From NCBI RefSeq assembly GCF_008386635.1, contig NZ_VUOE01000001.1, forward strand, positions 1,364,001 through 1,428,000: DNA of 64,000 nucleotides. Direction: 5' to 3'. The position numbers and the translations under genes were made by a program. The DNA comes from Maribacter flavus. GTDB taxonomy: Bacteria; Bacteroidota; Bacteroidia; Flavobacteriales; Flavobacteriaceae. Below the pieces are notes generated by a model. That model saw only the letters and a list, made by a program, of their open reading frames with translations, was not told the origin of the DNA and searched no databases. Shown piece by piece: positions 26,017 through 35,555 of this stretch (positions within the stretch are counted from its first letter, which is position 1; each line of letters begins with the position of its first letter).

Positions 26017-28389
26017 ATGACAAAGTACTTTTTTGTCTTTTGCAACCTATTTCTAGGGCACTTAGTGGACGTAGCCGCGCAAGCTTCGAATACCTCCAGA
26101 TTAAAAATTGAGGATATCATGAAAGGCGATGACTTTATCGGGCACCGGCCTTCCAATGTCTTATGGGCGACCGACCAATCCGCCATCTATTTCGATTGGA
26201 ATCCAGAAATGGCCTATAGCGATTCGCTTTATAGCTATAATTTAAATTCCAAAAACATTGAAAAAGTCGGTTTCCTTGAAGCGCAAAAACTTCCCGCAAC
26301 GCAAAAGGTGGACCATCCCACGCTAAATAAATCGGTCTATACTAAAAACGGGGACATTTTCCTATTGGATAATGCCACGGGCAAATCCTTGGCCATCACC
26401 AAAACCAAGGAAAGGGAATCCAATCCGCACTTTACAGAAAATGGCAAAAAAGTGGCTTTTGTCAACGGGTCCAATGTTTTTTCTTGGGATATGGACAATG
26501 GGGTTTTGGAACAGCTTACTGATTTTGTGGAACAAGTTGCGGAAGACTCCAAACGGAGCGAGAAGGATGAATGGCTGTACCAAGATCAATTGGAGCTTTT
26601 TGGTGTTTTACGCCAACGGAAGGAAAAAAAGGAGTTGGGCGAGCAAATTACCAAAAAAATGGAAGCCCTTGAACCCCTGCCCATAGCAACAGGAAAGAAA
26701 CAGGTCATCAACCAAACCATTTCCCCTAATGGGCGCTATATTAGCTTTGTGCTGATGGATTCCCCTAAAAACAAAAGCACGATGGTACCCCATTTTGTGA
26801 CGGAATCCGGGTATACGGAAGAACAAACCACCCGGACCAAGGTAGGCGACGAACTTCCAACCTATGAAATGTTCGTGTACGACACTAAGAAACGTACCCA
26901 ATATAACGTTGTTTTGGATAGCCTGGAAGGGCTGAACGATGTTCCGGAATTCATGCAGGATTACCCGGACAAGACATATCAAAACGAAAACCCCATTGGA
27001 AGGATACCCAGTCCTACATGGCATCCTGAGGGTGAAAAGGCCATTTTGGACATTCAGGCCAGCAATTATAAAAACCGATGGTTGGTGCTTTTGGATGCCA
27101 AAACGGGAAAAATAGAACTCCTTGACCGGCAACATGACGAGGCTTGGATTGCGGGCCCCGGCATTACTGGGTGGTTTGATGGGGGCGACCTGGGTTGGAT
27201 GCCCGACGGAAAAAGTATTTGGTATAAATCCGAAAAAACAGGCTATTCCCACCTGTATACCATGGATATGAACGGCAAGAACAAAAAGGCCTTGACCTCG
27301 GGCAATTTTGAAGTTTATGACCCCTTTATCTCCAAGGATAAAAAACGCTGGTATTTTACGGCAAATAAGAACCATCCGGGCGACCGCCAGTTTTATACCA
27401 TGCCCTTAAAAGGGGGCAGAATGGAACAATTGACCCAATGGGAAGGCAGAAACGACGTAACGCTTTCACCAGATGAAACACAGATGGCCATTCTACATTC
27501 CTACTCTAACAAGCCCACAGAGCTGTACCTCCAAGGCAATCCGCTGTTTGGAGATACAAGCGAACCTACAGCCATCACAAGTTCCAATACGACAGCATTC
27601 AATTCCTATGATTGGAAGGATCCAAAGGTTATTACGTTTTCGGCCTCTGACGGTGCCATGGTTCACGCAAGGTTGTACACCCCCAAGTTGGAAGTCAAGA
27701 ATAACGCGGCCGTAATTTTCGTGCACGGTGCAGGCTATTTACAGAATGCCCATAAATGGTGGAGCTCCTATTACCGTGAATATATGTTCCACAATCTATT
27801 GGTGGACAATGGCTATACCGTCTTGGACATCGATTACCGCGGCAGTGCCGGTTACGGTAGGGATTGGCGGACGGGCATATACCGTCACATGGGTGGCAAG
27901 GACCTGTCAGACCAAGTGGATGGCGCCAACTACTTGGTAAAGAATTACGGGGTTGATCCGGATAAAATCGGTATCTATGGTGGCTCCTACGGCGGATTTA
28001 TAACCTTAATGGGCATGTTCAACGCACCGGAAACCTTTAGTGCCGGAGCGGCCATACGCTCTGTGGGCGATTGGGCGGCCTATAACCACCCGTATACCGC
28101 GCATATTCTGAATACGCCGGTAGCGGACAGTCTGGCCTATAAACGGAGTTCCCCTATCTATTTTGCGGAAGGTCTAGAAGGTAAATTGCTTATTTTACAC
28201 GGAATGGTGGATGACAACGTGCATTTTCAAGATATGGTCCGATTATCCCAACGGCTCATAGAACTGGGCAAGGAAAACTGGGAAATGGCCGTATATCCCG
28301 TGGAACGCCACGGTTTTGTGGAACCTAGTAGCTGGACCGATGAGTATAAACGCATATTCAAATTGTTCGAGGAAACTTTGACGGATTAG
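26017..28389 (+). CDS. S9 family prolyl oligopeptidase / dipeptidyl peptidase IV-like
   Basis: Serine peptidase cleaving after proline in short peptides; exported by an N-terminal signal (FVFCNLFLGHLVDVAAQA). The N-terminal region (to about 530) is the DPP-IV-type beta-propeller, followed by an alpha/beta-hydrolase domain. The catalytic residues are Ser about 656 in GGSYGG, Asp about 733 in MVDDNVHF, and His about 765 in ERHGF. The 790-residue length is typical. A GNAT gene follows after 2 nt. In flavobacteria such enzymes sit in the periplasm and release dipeptides. Confidence 0.93.
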   Translation: MTKYFFVFCNLFLGHLVDVAAQASNTSRLKIEDIMKGDDFIGHRPSNVLWATDQSAIYFDWNPEMAYSDSLYSYNLNSKNIEKVGFLEAQKLPATQKVDHPTLNKSVYTKNGDIFLLDNATGKSLAITKTKERESNPHFTENGKKVAFVNGSNVFSWDMDNGVLEQLTDFVEQVAEDSKRSEKDEWLYQDQLELFGVLRQRKEKKELGEQITKKMEALEPLPIATGKKQVINQTISPNGRYISFVLMDSPKNKSTMVPHFVTESGYTEEQTTRTKVGDELPTYEMFVYDTKKRTQYNVVLDSLEGLNDVPEFMQDYPDKTYQNENPIGRIPSPTWHPEGEKAILDIQASNYKNRWLVLLDAKTGKIELLDRQHDEAWIAGPGITGWFDGGDLGWMPDGKSIWYKSEKTGYSHLYTMDMNGKNKKALTSGNFEVYDPFISKDKKRWYFTANKNHPGDRQFYTMPLKGGRMEQLTQWEGRNDVTLSPDETQMAILHSYSNKPTELYLQGNPLFGDTSEPTAITSSNTTAFNSYDWKDPKVITFSASDGAMVHARLYTPKLEVKNNAAVIFVHGAGYLQNAHKWWSSYYREYMFHNLLVDNGYTVLDIDYRGSAGYGRDWRTGIYRHMGGKDLSDQVDGANYLVKNYGVDPDKIGIYGGSYGGFITLMGMFNAPETFSAGAAIRSVGDWAAYNHPYTAHILNTPVADSLAYKRSSPIYFAEGLEGKLLILHGMVDDNVHFQDMVRLSQRLIELGKENWEMAVYPVERHGFVEPSSWTDEYKRIFKLFEETLTD

Positions 28390-28391
28390 AA

Positions 28392-28919
28392 ATGCCGAAT
28401 ATTCCCAAAATAGAATTTATGCCGTGTCGACCTTCGGAATTAAAGGAATTAATGACCATTTCCAGAACTACTTTTTCCGATGCTTTTCGAGCTCAGAACA
28501 ATCCCGAGGATTTCAATGTATATTTGGACAAGGCCTTTTCAAGAACACAGCTAGGGAAGGAACTTGACAACCCTAAAATGAATTTTTATTTTGTGTATTT
28601 TGAGGGTGTTTTGGCGGCCTATTTTAAATTGAACGAAGGCGATGCCCAAACGGATATAAAACAAGAGGGTTCAATGGAATTGGAACGTATCTATGTCCTT
28701 AAAGCCTTCCAGGGAAAACAATTGGGGAAGCGGATTTTGGATTGGATAAAGGATTGGGTCAAAGGAAACGAAAAATCATTTTTGTGGTTGGGCGTTTGGG
28801 AGAAAAACCCCCGTGCCATCGCTTTTTATGAACGTCATGGATTCTATAAATTTGGGACACATCCCTACTTTATTGGACAGGACGAGCAAACGGATTGGCT
28901 CATGCGTTTCGACTTTTAA
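28392..28919 (+). CDS. GNAT family N-acetyltransferase
   Basis: A 175-residue acetyltransferase. Motif A is visible as LERIYVLKAFQGKQLGKRIL (near residues 96-115), where the Q/GxGxG-like loop binds acetyl-CoA, and motif B as AIAFYERHGFYKFG. It starts 2 nt after the S9 peptidase stop and is probably co-transcribed. The acceptor is unknown; some relatives act on amino acids or peptides. Confidence 0.88.
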   Translation: MPNIPKIEFMPCRPSELKELMTISRTTFSDAFRAQNNPEDFNVYLDKAFSRTQLGKELDNPKMNFYFVYFEGVLAAYFKLNEGDAQTDIKQEGSMELERIYVLKAFQGKQLGKRILDWIKDWVKGNEKSFLWLGVWEKNPRAIAFYERHGFYKFGTHPYFIGQDEQTDWLMRFDF

Positions 28920-28935
28920 AAAATAAGAATACTAA

Positions 28936-29144
28936 ATATGAAATGAGCCATAACAATTCTTGATACCCACTGAAACCAAAGGTTCACGAACACCCTTTTT
29001 GAAAATAGACAAGCTTCGTGAGTAAATGGTTATTGGCGAAAACGAAGTTTCATGAATACCGCTGAAAAGCAAATAGTAAATAATGAACTAAATCGAAGAT
29101 TCATGAACACCTATGGTAGACAAACTTAAATGATGTGAATAATT
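28936..29144 (+). repeat. Dispersed repeat, copy A (209 bp)
   Basis: Nearly the whole segment is found again as its reverse complement at 57880-58037. Copy A carries about 51 extra bp in the middle, made of a second imperfect unit: CGAAGTTTCATGAATACC beside CGAAGATTCATGAACACC. No ORF of note, no transposase and no obvious terminal inverted repeats. Both copies are intergenic. Confidence 0.8.
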
Positions 29145-29155
29145 GCAACCCTGTG

Positions 29156-29171
29156 CTGAGCGTAGTCGAAG
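29156..29171 (+). repeat. CTGAGCG-type short repeat
   Basis: CTGAGCGTAGTCGAAG, a short word seen scattered between genes in many flavobacterial genomes. A second form is at 58059-58074 on the opposite strand. Confidence 0.55.
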
Positions 29172-29203
29172 CATGACCCATTAAAAACAATAAAAATACA
29201 CAG

Positions 29204-30355
29204 ATGAAAAGTTTACAGTTCACCTTGTTAGCTCTAGTGATTTGCGGTATGTTAAACGCCCAGGAATATTACTTTCCGGAGCGAAATGCCCTTTGGGAAC
29301 AAAAAAATCCAACGGAATATAAAGTCAATACCGAAAGACTAAAAGCGGTCGTAGACTTTGCCGAAGCGAACGAATATACCGGTTCCCGAGATTTAAGGAT
29401 CGCTATATTAAAGGGTTTTGAAAGGGAGCCTTTCCATGAGATATTGGGTCCTACCAAAAAACGGGGCGGTCCTGCGGGAATGATTCTTAAGAATGGCTAT
29501 GTAATAGCACAGTGGGGCGATGTAAAAAGGGTGGATATGACCTTTAGCGTCACCAAAAGCTTTTTAAGTACAATGGCCGGACTTGCATGGGACCAAGGAT
29601 TGATCTCCACAACACAGGATAAGGCCGGTGATTATATTTGGGACGGTACCTTTGAAGGGGAACACAATTCCAAAATCACCTGGGAACATCTATTACAACA
29701 GAATTCGGCTTGGTCCGGTGAATTATGGGGTGGAAAGGATTGGGCGGACCGGCCACCGCGAGAAGGTGATATCGATGACTGGAAGTTTGAAAAACCCAAG
29801 GAGCCCGGTACGTTCATGGAATACAACGATGTACGTGTCAATGTACTTGCCTACGCCCTTACCCATGTATGGCGAAAACCGCTTCCCCAAGTTTTAAAAG
29901 AAAATATCATGGATGCGATCGGGGCGAGCACAACCTGGAGATGGCATGGATACGGCCATGCGTGGACGGAAATAGATGGAATACAAATGAAATCCGTGAC
30001 AGGTGGTGGCCATTCAGGAGGAGGAATGTTCATCAATACGGAAGATATGGCCCGTTTTGGCTTGTTGTTCCTGAACAATGGCAAATGGAAAAACGAACAA
30101 TTGATTAGTAAGGAGTGGATCGAGAAAGCCATAACACCCTCCGTTCCAAATAGCAATTACGGCTATATGTGGTGGTTGAATAAAAAAGGGGACAGGTATT
30201 GGGATGGATTGTCGCAAAACATATACTACGCCGCTGGTTTTGGCGGAAATTTTATCGTCATAGATTCGAAAAATGATATGGTCGTTGTTACTAGATGGTT
30301 GGAACCCAATAAAATAGGGGAATTTATGTCCAAATTGAATGAGGCGCTGGACTAA
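29204..30355 (+). CDS. Serine hydrolase of the class C beta-lactamase family
   Basis: A 383-residue secreted enzyme (signal peptide to about Ala19, ending LNAQ). The nucleophile motif is Ser115-x-x-Lys118 in FSVTKSFLS, with the tyrosine motif near EYNDVRVN and a late GG/HSGGGMF block. This is the esterase/peptidase/beta-lactamase group annotated as 'serine hydrolase'; a true antibiotic resistance role cannot be inferred. It overlaps the convergent aminotransferase gene by 4 nt. Confidence 0.87.
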   Translation: MKSLQFTLLALVICGMLNAQEYYFPERNALWEQKNPTEYKVNTERLKAVVDFAEANEYTGSRDLRIAILKGFEREPFHEILGPTKKRGGPAGMILKNGYVIAQWGDVKRVDMTFSVTKSFLSTMAGLAWDQGLISTTQDKAGDYIWDGTFEGEHNSKITWEHLLQQNSAWSGELWGGKDWADRPPREGDIDDWKFEKPKEPGTFMEYNDVRVNVLAYALTHVWRKPLPQVLKENIMDAIGASTTWRWHGYGHAWTEIDGIQMKSVTGGGHSGGGMFINTEDMARFGLLFLNNGKWKNEQLISKEWIEKAITPSVPNSNYGYMWWLNKKGDRYWDGLSQNIYYAAGFGGNFIVIDSKNDMVVVTRWLEPNKIGEFMSKLNEALD

Positions 30356-31506
30356 AGTGAGGACAAAATTTCCACAGCCCTTTCCAACGTTTCCTCCTTT
30401 TTCGCGAAGCAAAATCGGAGTACCTTATCATCCCTGTCGTTTACATTAAACGAGGATATGGGGATACTAGCCAATTTATGCTCAAGAATCAGTTTTTTGG
30501 CAAAGTCCTCGTCAGATTCTTGGGTAATTTGGGTATAGTCCAACAGTTGGAAATAGGTGCCTTGCGAGGGGATGAACTTAAAATTGCTATAGGCAAGGCC
30601 CTTTAGGAATAGATCTCGCTTCCTTTGATAAAAATCATTGAGCCCAAGATAGTGTTCGGGGGTTTTTAAGTATTCTGCCAAAGCCCGCTGTACGGGATGG
30701 TCAACACAGAAGACGGCAAATTGGTGCACTTTTCTAAATTCTTCCATCAGGGCTTTTGGAGCGGCACAATAACCCATTTTCCAGCCGGTAACATGAAAGG
30801 TCTTGCCAAAAGAGGCGCAGACAAAGCTACGCTGCGCCAAATCCGGAAATCTGGATACGCTCTGGTGCTGTTGTCCGTCAAATACAATATGTTCGTACAC
30901 CTCATCGCTCAATACCAAAATATTCGTATCCTTAAGAATTTCCTGTAACCATAACATATCGTTTTGGGAAAGTATTTTTCCACTGGGATTATGCGGTGTA
31001 TTGATTATCAACATTTTAGTTTTTTTGGTGATTTTGGCTTTGAAGGCTTCCCAGTCTATGCTATAATCCGGGGCATCCAATTGGAGGAAGACCGGTTTGC
31101 CCCCATTGACGAGAATGGCCGGTTCATAGCAGTCATAGGCAGGTTTTAGTACGATTACCTCATCTCCTACATGCACAAATGCCGATATGGCCGTATAAAT
31201 GGCCTGGGTAGCGCCCACCGTAATGGTCAACTCATTTTCCGGATGGTATTGATGACCATGAAGTGTTTGAATTTTTTCAGAAATAACCTCCCTAAGGCCA
31301 AAATACCCTTGCATGGGGGCATATTGGTTGTGTCCCTCCATCATGGCATTGTTCACCAAGGAAATAAGATTCGGGTCCGCCTCAAAATTTGGAAACCCTT
31401 GGGACAGGTCAAGGGCCTTATGTTTTCGAGCCAAATTCCCTACGGTCGTAAATATGGTAGTTTTTACATTGGGCAGTTTGGAACTGTTTTTCGTATCGAT
31501 ATTCAT
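30352..31506 (-). CDS. PLP-dependent aminotransferase (methionine aminotransferase-like)
   Basis: A fold type I aminotransferase, about 384 residues. The PLP lysine lies in SFGKTFHVTGWKMGY, and DLSQGFPNF, NQYAPMQGYFGLR, NTPHNPSGK and LSDEVYEHIVF are typical of the KAT/YbdL group, which transaminates methionine and related amino acids with 2-oxo acids. The ATG at 31506 (MNIDTKNSSKLPN) is preferred, because longer in-frame starts cross the upstream terminator. Its 3' end overlaps the serine hydrolase gene by 4 nt. Confidence 0.9.
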   Translation of the reverse strand: MNIDTKNSSKLPNVKTTIFTTVGNLARKHKALDLSQGFPNFEADPNLISLVNNAMMEGHNQYAPMQGYFGLREVISEKIQTLHGHQYHPENELTITVGATQAIYTAISAFVHVGDEVIVLKPAYDCYEPAILVNGGKPVFLQLDAPDYSIDWEAFKAKITKKTKMLIINTPHNPSGKILSQNDMLWLQEILKDTNILVLSDEVYEHIVFDGQQHQSVSRFPDLAQRSFVCASFGKTFHVTGWKMGYCAAPKALMEEFRKVHQFAVFCVDHPVQRALAEYLKTPEHYLGLNDFYQRKRDLFLKGLAYSNFKFIPSQGTYFQLLDYTQITQESDEDFAKKLILEHKLASIPISSFNVNDRDDKVLRFCFAKKEETLERAVEILSSL

Positions 31507-31523
31507 AATCATAAAAATAAACC

Positions 31524-31550
31524 AAAAAAGCCCGAGAAGAAACCCGGGCC
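31524..31550 (-). terminator. Terminator of the PfpI-like gene
   Basis: On the minus strand GGCCCGGGTTTCTTCTCGGGC folds as GCCCG/CGGGC and is followed by six T. It lies between the PfpI-like gene and the aminotransferase start. Confidence 0.65.
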
Positions 31551-31574
31551 TTTCCAAACAACTAAACTAAAAAA

Positions 31575-32129
31575 TTAAGCATGTTGCGCTTCATGTTTAC
31601 CTTCCTTTATTTCCTCAATTACTTTTGAGTTAAAGGCAGGTAAATCCTGTGGATTTCTACTGGTTACAAAACCTTCATCCACAACAGCTTCTTTATCTTC
31701 CCATTTGGCTCCAGCGTTGATGAGATCATCCTTTATGGAACTGAAAGAAGTCAAGGTTCTTCCTTTTACGACATCGGCACTGATCAAAATCTGGGGGGCA
31801 TGGCATATTGCCGCCACCGGCTTTTTCATGCTAAAGAAATCCCTAACCAAAACCAAGGCATCTTCGTTTCTTCTTAGGGTATCTGGATTCATTACACCTC
31901 CGGGCAATACCAAAGCATTATAATCCGATGCTTTTACCTCGGAAAGATTTCTGTCCACATCGTAACTGTTTGACCAGTTGCCATTGGCCCAGCTTTTTAT
32001 TTTTCCGTTTTCCGGACTTATGATGTCCACTTGAAAGCCTTCTTTTTCCATGGCTTCCTTAGGTGATTTCAATTCACTTTCTTCAAATCCATGTGTTGCT
32101 AAAATTGCTATCCTCTTCATTATATTCAT
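31575..32129 (-). CDS. DJ-1/PfpI family protein
   Basis: A 184-residue type 1 glutamine amidotransferase-like protein. The nucleophile elbow is AAICHAPQIL with the conserved Cys near residue 110, and the N-terminal ILATHGFEESEL is the usual start of the PfpI/YhbO group. Relatives act as deglycases or chaperones on stressed proteins; the exact activity is uncertain. Monocistronic, followed by its own terminator. Confidence 0.9.
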   Translation of the reverse strand: MNIMKRIAILATHGFEESELKSPKEAMEKEGFQVDIISPENGKIKSWANGNWSNSYDVDRNLSEVKASDYNALVLPGGVMNPDTLRRNEDALVLVRDFFSMKKPVAAICHAPQILISADVVKGRTLTSFSSIKDDLINAGAKWEDKEAVVDEGFVTSRNPQDLPAFNSKVIEEIKEGKHEAQHA

Positions 32130-32254
32130 TTTTTAAGTTAATAATCTATCACTAGAAGAATATAATAATAGGAAAGGAAAATCTCCGTTAATGCCTTATT
32201 AAATTAGGACTGCTGAAGGTTAAAGCTCTCTTAAACGGACAAAGGCTAGGATTT

Positions 32255-32725
32255 TTAGTGAACTGATGCAAGATGTTGAAGGACTTCTTGAAGGCATCGG
32301 TCCAGCTCCTTTTTGACCTCGCGTTCCCAAAACCTAAATACGGTATAGCCCAAGCGGTCCAATTCCTGATTTACCTCTTGGTCACGCTGCATATTGCGTT
32401 CTATTTTAGCTATCCAAAAATCGCGGTTGGTCTTGATCTTGGGTTTGCGTTCCTCCCAGTTTTCGCCATGCCAATATTCCCCATCTATGAAAATGACCGT
32501 TTTATATTTTTTTAGAGCGATATCCGGCTTTCCAATGAGTTTTTTGTAGTCTACCCTATATCGATATCCGGCCGCATACAAGGCCCTTCTAAAGGCCATT
32601 TCTGGTTTTGTGTCCTTTCCCCGGATCTTACTCATAATCTTCGAGCGTTGGGGTGTGGTGTAGAATCCGGATTCCTCGTTAAATCTGGGGACTATAATTC
32701 GTTCTTCGGAATACTTTTTGGACAT
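32255..32725 (-). CDS. Very short patch repair (Vsr)-like endonuclease, divergent
   Basis: A 156-residue PD-(D/E)XK-type protein of the Vsr family, which nicks at T:G mismatches made by deamination of methylated cytosine. Visible blocks are TPQRSKIMSKIRGKDTKPE (conserved Glu42), GKPDIAL (metal-binding Asp68), and IFIDGEYWHG. In E. coli Vsr the last block is THGCFWH; here Thr, His and the zinc Cys are replaced by Ile, Asp and Glu, while Trp and the second His are kept. The zinc cysteines are absent. No cytosine methyltransferase gene is in the window. Confidence 0.82.
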   Translation of the reverse strand: MSKKYSEERIIVPRFNEESGFYTTPQRSKIMSKIRGKDTKPEMAFRRALYAAGYRYRVDYKKLIGKPDIALKKYKTVIFIDGEYWHGENWEERKPKIKTNRDFWIAKIERNMQRDQEVNQELDRLGYTVFRFWEREVKKELDRCLQEVLQHLASVH

Positions 32726-32739
32726 CCGCTAAAAATAAA

Positions 32740-32767
32740 AAATCCCATTTCGAATGAAATGGGATTT
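32740..32767 (-). terminator. Terminator of the sdhCAB operon
   Basis: Perfect 12-bp stem AAATCCCATTTC / GAAATGGGATTT with a 4-nt loop, flanked by A/T runs; read from the minus strand it is followed by TTTTTATTTTT. It lies 24 nt after the sdhB stop. Confidence 0.85.
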
Positions 32768-32790
32768 ATAAAAACTTTATGATCTAGGAA

Positions 32791-33537
32791 TTAACCCTTA
32801 ACGTTTGCGAATAGATACTCCCGGTTCATACGGGCAATATTCTCTAAGGATATTCCTTTTGGACACTCGACTTCACATGCACCGGTATTGGTACAGTTTC
32901 CAAAACCTTCCAAATCCATTTGCGCGACCATATTCTTTACCCGGTCAACGGCCTCTACCCTTCCTTGCGGCAACAGCGCGTATTGGGAAACTTTGGCACC
33001 TACAAACAACATGGCCGAAGAATTTTTGCAACTAGCCACGCAGGCACCACAGCCAATACATGTGGCGGCACTAAAGGCGTCGTCCGCATCGTGCTTGTTT
33101 ACTGGAATCGCGTTGGCGTCGATGGTATTACCAGAGGTATTTACCGATATAAAACCGCCCGCATTCTGGATACGGTCAAAGGCACTTCTGTCTACAATCA
33201 AATCCTTGATTACCGGAAAGGCCGTCGCCCTAAAAGGTTCAATATAGATTGTGTCACCATCCTTGAATTTTCGCATATGCAATTGGCACGTAGTAACTCC
33301 CCTATCAGGTCCATGAGCTTCGCCATTAATATATAAGGAACAAGACCCACAGATACCTTCCCTGCAATCATGGTCAAAAGCTACGGGCTCCTCTCCTTTT
33401 GATATCAGCTGACTATTTAACACATCCAGCATTTCCAAAAATGACATATCGGGGGAAACATCGCTGATTTTATAATCAACCATCTTTCCTTTATCATTAG
33501 CGTTTTTTTGACGCCAAATTTTCAATGTTAAATTCAT
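32791..33537 (-). CDS. sdhB: Succinate dehydrogenase iron-sulfur subunit
   Basis: Electron-transfer subunit of complex II carrying three Fe-S clusters. The [2Fe-2S] site is [19 protein letters not shown] with the later Cys in TTCQLH. The other clusters are bound by [11 protein letters not shown] and by [14 protein letters not shown]. The 248-residue length fits the B-type (fumarate-reductase-like) enzyme of Bacteroidota. It lies 9 nt after sdhA and ends before a strong terminator. Confidence 0.95.
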   Translation of the reverse strand: MNLTLKIWRQKNANDKGKMVDYKISDVSPDMSFLEMLDVLNSQLISKGEEPVAFDHDCREGICGSCSLYINGEAHGPDRGVTTCQLHMRKFKDGDTIYIEPFRATAFPVIKDLIVDRSAFDRIQNAGGFISVNTSGNTIDANAIPVNKHDADDAFSAATCIGCGACVASCKNSSAMLFVGAKVSQYALLPQGRVEAVDRVKNMVAQMDLEGFGNCTNTGACEVECPKGISLENIARMNREYLFANVKG

Positions 33538-33546
33538 AGCTTTTCT

Positions 33547-35544
33547 TTATTTATAACTTCGTTCCTTAACTTCTATATTCTCGTACACCAAATCTTCCTT
33601 GTGTAAAACGGCGTCTTTCGGTTCTCCCTTATATTCCCAAGCAGAAACATACTGGAACTCCTTTCTCCTTTTGGCCTCACCTTCCGGAGTCTGATATTCC
33701 TCCCTAAAATGACCACCTGCGGACTCTTCCCTTTGCAGGGCGTCCTTGGCGAACAATTCTCCCAACTCCAGGAAATCGGCAACGCGTCCCGCCTTAGCAA
33801 GTTCCTCGTTGTATTCGTCCGCAGAACCGGGTACCAAAACATCTTTCCAGAATTCGGCACGTAGTTCCGCAATTTCATTGATGGCCGATTTTAAATCGGC
33901 TTCATTTCTGGACATCCCACATTTATTCCACATGATTTTACCAAGACGCTTATGGAAATAGTCAACAGGGTGTTTGCCCTTGTTGTTGATCAAGTGATCT
34001 ATATTATCCCGAACCGATTTTTCAGCTTCATCAAATTCCTTGGTATCCGTTGGGATAGGTCCAGTACGAATATCGTTTGCCAAATAATCGCCAATGGTAT
34101 ATGGTAGTACAAAATAACCGTCTGCCAGACCCTGCATCAATGCGGACGCTCCCAATCTATTGGCACCGTGATCGGAGAAGTTCGCCTCCCCTATCGCATA
34201 ACAACCTGGAATGGTCGTCATCAGGTTATAGTCCACCCAAATACCGCCCATGGTATAATGCACCGCGGGATAGATCATCATTGGGGTCTCATAAGGATTT
34301 TCATCCACGATTTTTTCGTACATCTGGAACAGGTTTCCATATTTTGTCTTCACGACTTCCTGACCCAATTTTTTAACGAGGACATCATCATTTACGTCCA
34401 ATCCTTTCACCAAGGCCTGTTCCCTACCATAGCGCATGAACGCATCGGCAAAATCCAAATACACGGCCTCACCGGTGGCATTTACACCGTATCCGGCATC
34501 GCAACGTTCTTTGGCCGCCCTAGATGCTACATCTCTAGGCACCAAATTACCGAAAGCCGGGTAACGCCTTTCCAGATAGTAGTCTCGGTCTTCTTCAGCA
34601 ATCTTCGTTGGTTTAAGTTTCCCAGCTCGTATCGCTTCGGCATCCTCCAATTTCTTGGGCACCCAGATTCTACCGTCATTTCGTAAGGATTCTGACATCA
34701 AGGTAAGCTTGGATTGATGGTCCCCTGAAACAGGGATACAAGTTGGGTGTATTTGGGTATAACATGGGTTTGCAAAAAAGGCCCCTCGCTTATGAGCTTT
34801 CCAAGCAGCGGTAACATTACTGCCCATGGCATTGGTGGATAAATAAAATACGTTCCCGTAACCGCCAGTACCCAAAACCACCGCATGGGCGGAATGCCTT
34901 TCTATCTTACCGGATACCAAATCACGGGCAATAATACCCCTAGCCTTTCCATCGACAATGACCACATCCAACATTTCATGCCGGTTGTACATCTTTATCT
35001 TCCCCCTACCAATTTGTCGGTTCATAGCGGAATACGCCCCTAACAACAATTGCTGTCCGGTTTGGCCCGCTGCATAAAACGTTCGCGATACCAAAACGCC
35101 CCCAAAAGAACGGTTGTCCAATAAACCCCCATACTCCCTGGCAAATGGCACCCCTTGGGCCACACATTGATCAATAATATTTGCGGATACTTCGGCCAGA
35201 CGATAAACGTTTGCCTCGCGCGAGCGGTAATCCCCGCCTTTAACGGTGTCGTAAAAAAGTCGGTAAGTAGAGTCGCCGTCGCCCTGATAGTTTTTCGCGG
35301 CGTTTATCCCACCCTGTGCGGCAATGGAATGTGCCCTACGTGGTGAATCTTGAAAGCAGAATGCCTTTACGTTGTATCCCAATTCCGCCAAAGTTGCCGC
35401 GGCGGATCCTCCCGCCAAGCCTGTACCCACTACGATAACGTCAATATTACGTTTGTTCGCAGGGTTGACAAGGTTGATTTTGTTTTTATGGTTGGTCCAT
35501 TTATCGGCCAATGGGCCTTCAGGTATTTTTGAATCTAATGCCAT
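33547..35544 (-). CDS. sdhA: Succinate dehydrogenase flavoprotein subunit
   Basis: Catalytic FAD subunit oxidising succinate to fumarate. The dinucleotide fold is [19 protein letters not shown] near residue 37, the covalent-FAD histidine lies in [18 protein letters not shown], and the capping/active region HPTCIP and [10 protein letters not shown] are present. The 665-residue length is typical of the Bacteroidota B-type enzyme. Middle gene of sdhC-A-B, with 9-11-nt spacers. Confidence 0.97.
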   Translation of the reverse strand: MALDSKIPEGPLADKWTNHKNKINLVNPANKRNIDVIVVGTGLAGGSAAATLAELGYNVKAFCFQDSPRRAHSIAAQGGINAAKNYQGDGDSTYRLFYDTVKGGDYRSREANVYRLAEVSANIIDQCVAQGVPFAREYGGLLDNRSFGGVLVSRTFYAAGQTGQQLLLGAYSAMNRQIGRGKIKMYNRHEMLDVVIVDGKARGIIARDLVSGKIERHSAHAVVLGTGGYGNVFYLSTNAMGSNVTAAWKAHKRGAFFANPCYTQIHPTCIPVSGDHQSKLTLMSESLRNDGRIWVPKKLEDAEAIRAGKLKPTKIAEEDRDYYLERRYPAFGNLVPRDVASRAAKERCDAGYGVNATGEAVYLDFADAFMRYGREQALVKGLDVNDDVLVKKLGQEVVKTKYGNLFQMYEKIVDENPYETPMMIYPAVHYTMGGIWVDYNLMTTIPGCYAIGEANFSDHGANRLGASALMQGLADGYFVLPYTIGDYLANDIRTGPIPTDTKEFDEAEKSVRDNIDHLINNKGKHPVDYFHKRLGKIMWNKCGMSRNEADLKSAINEIAELRAEFWKDVLVPGSADEYNEELAKAGRVADFLELGELFAKDALQREESAGGHFREEYQTPEGEAKRRKEFQYVSAWEYKGEPKDAVLHKEDLVYENIEVKERSYK

Positions 35545-35555
35545 ATTAGCTGTTT

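Noticed and set aside
26608-27375. 255-codon minus-strand frame inside the S9 peptidase gene
   Set aside because: Long, but wholly antisense to the propeller domain of a confident gene; no start signal or domain.
28936-29144. Dispersed repeat considered as an insertion sequence
   Set aside because: No transposase, no terminal inverted repeats and no target duplication visible; kept as a repeat only.
29204-30355. Serine hydrolase considered as a beta-lactamase resistance gene
   Set aside because: The SxxK motif is shared with esterases and peptidases of the same superfamily; there is no mobile context or close match to known class C enzymes by eye.
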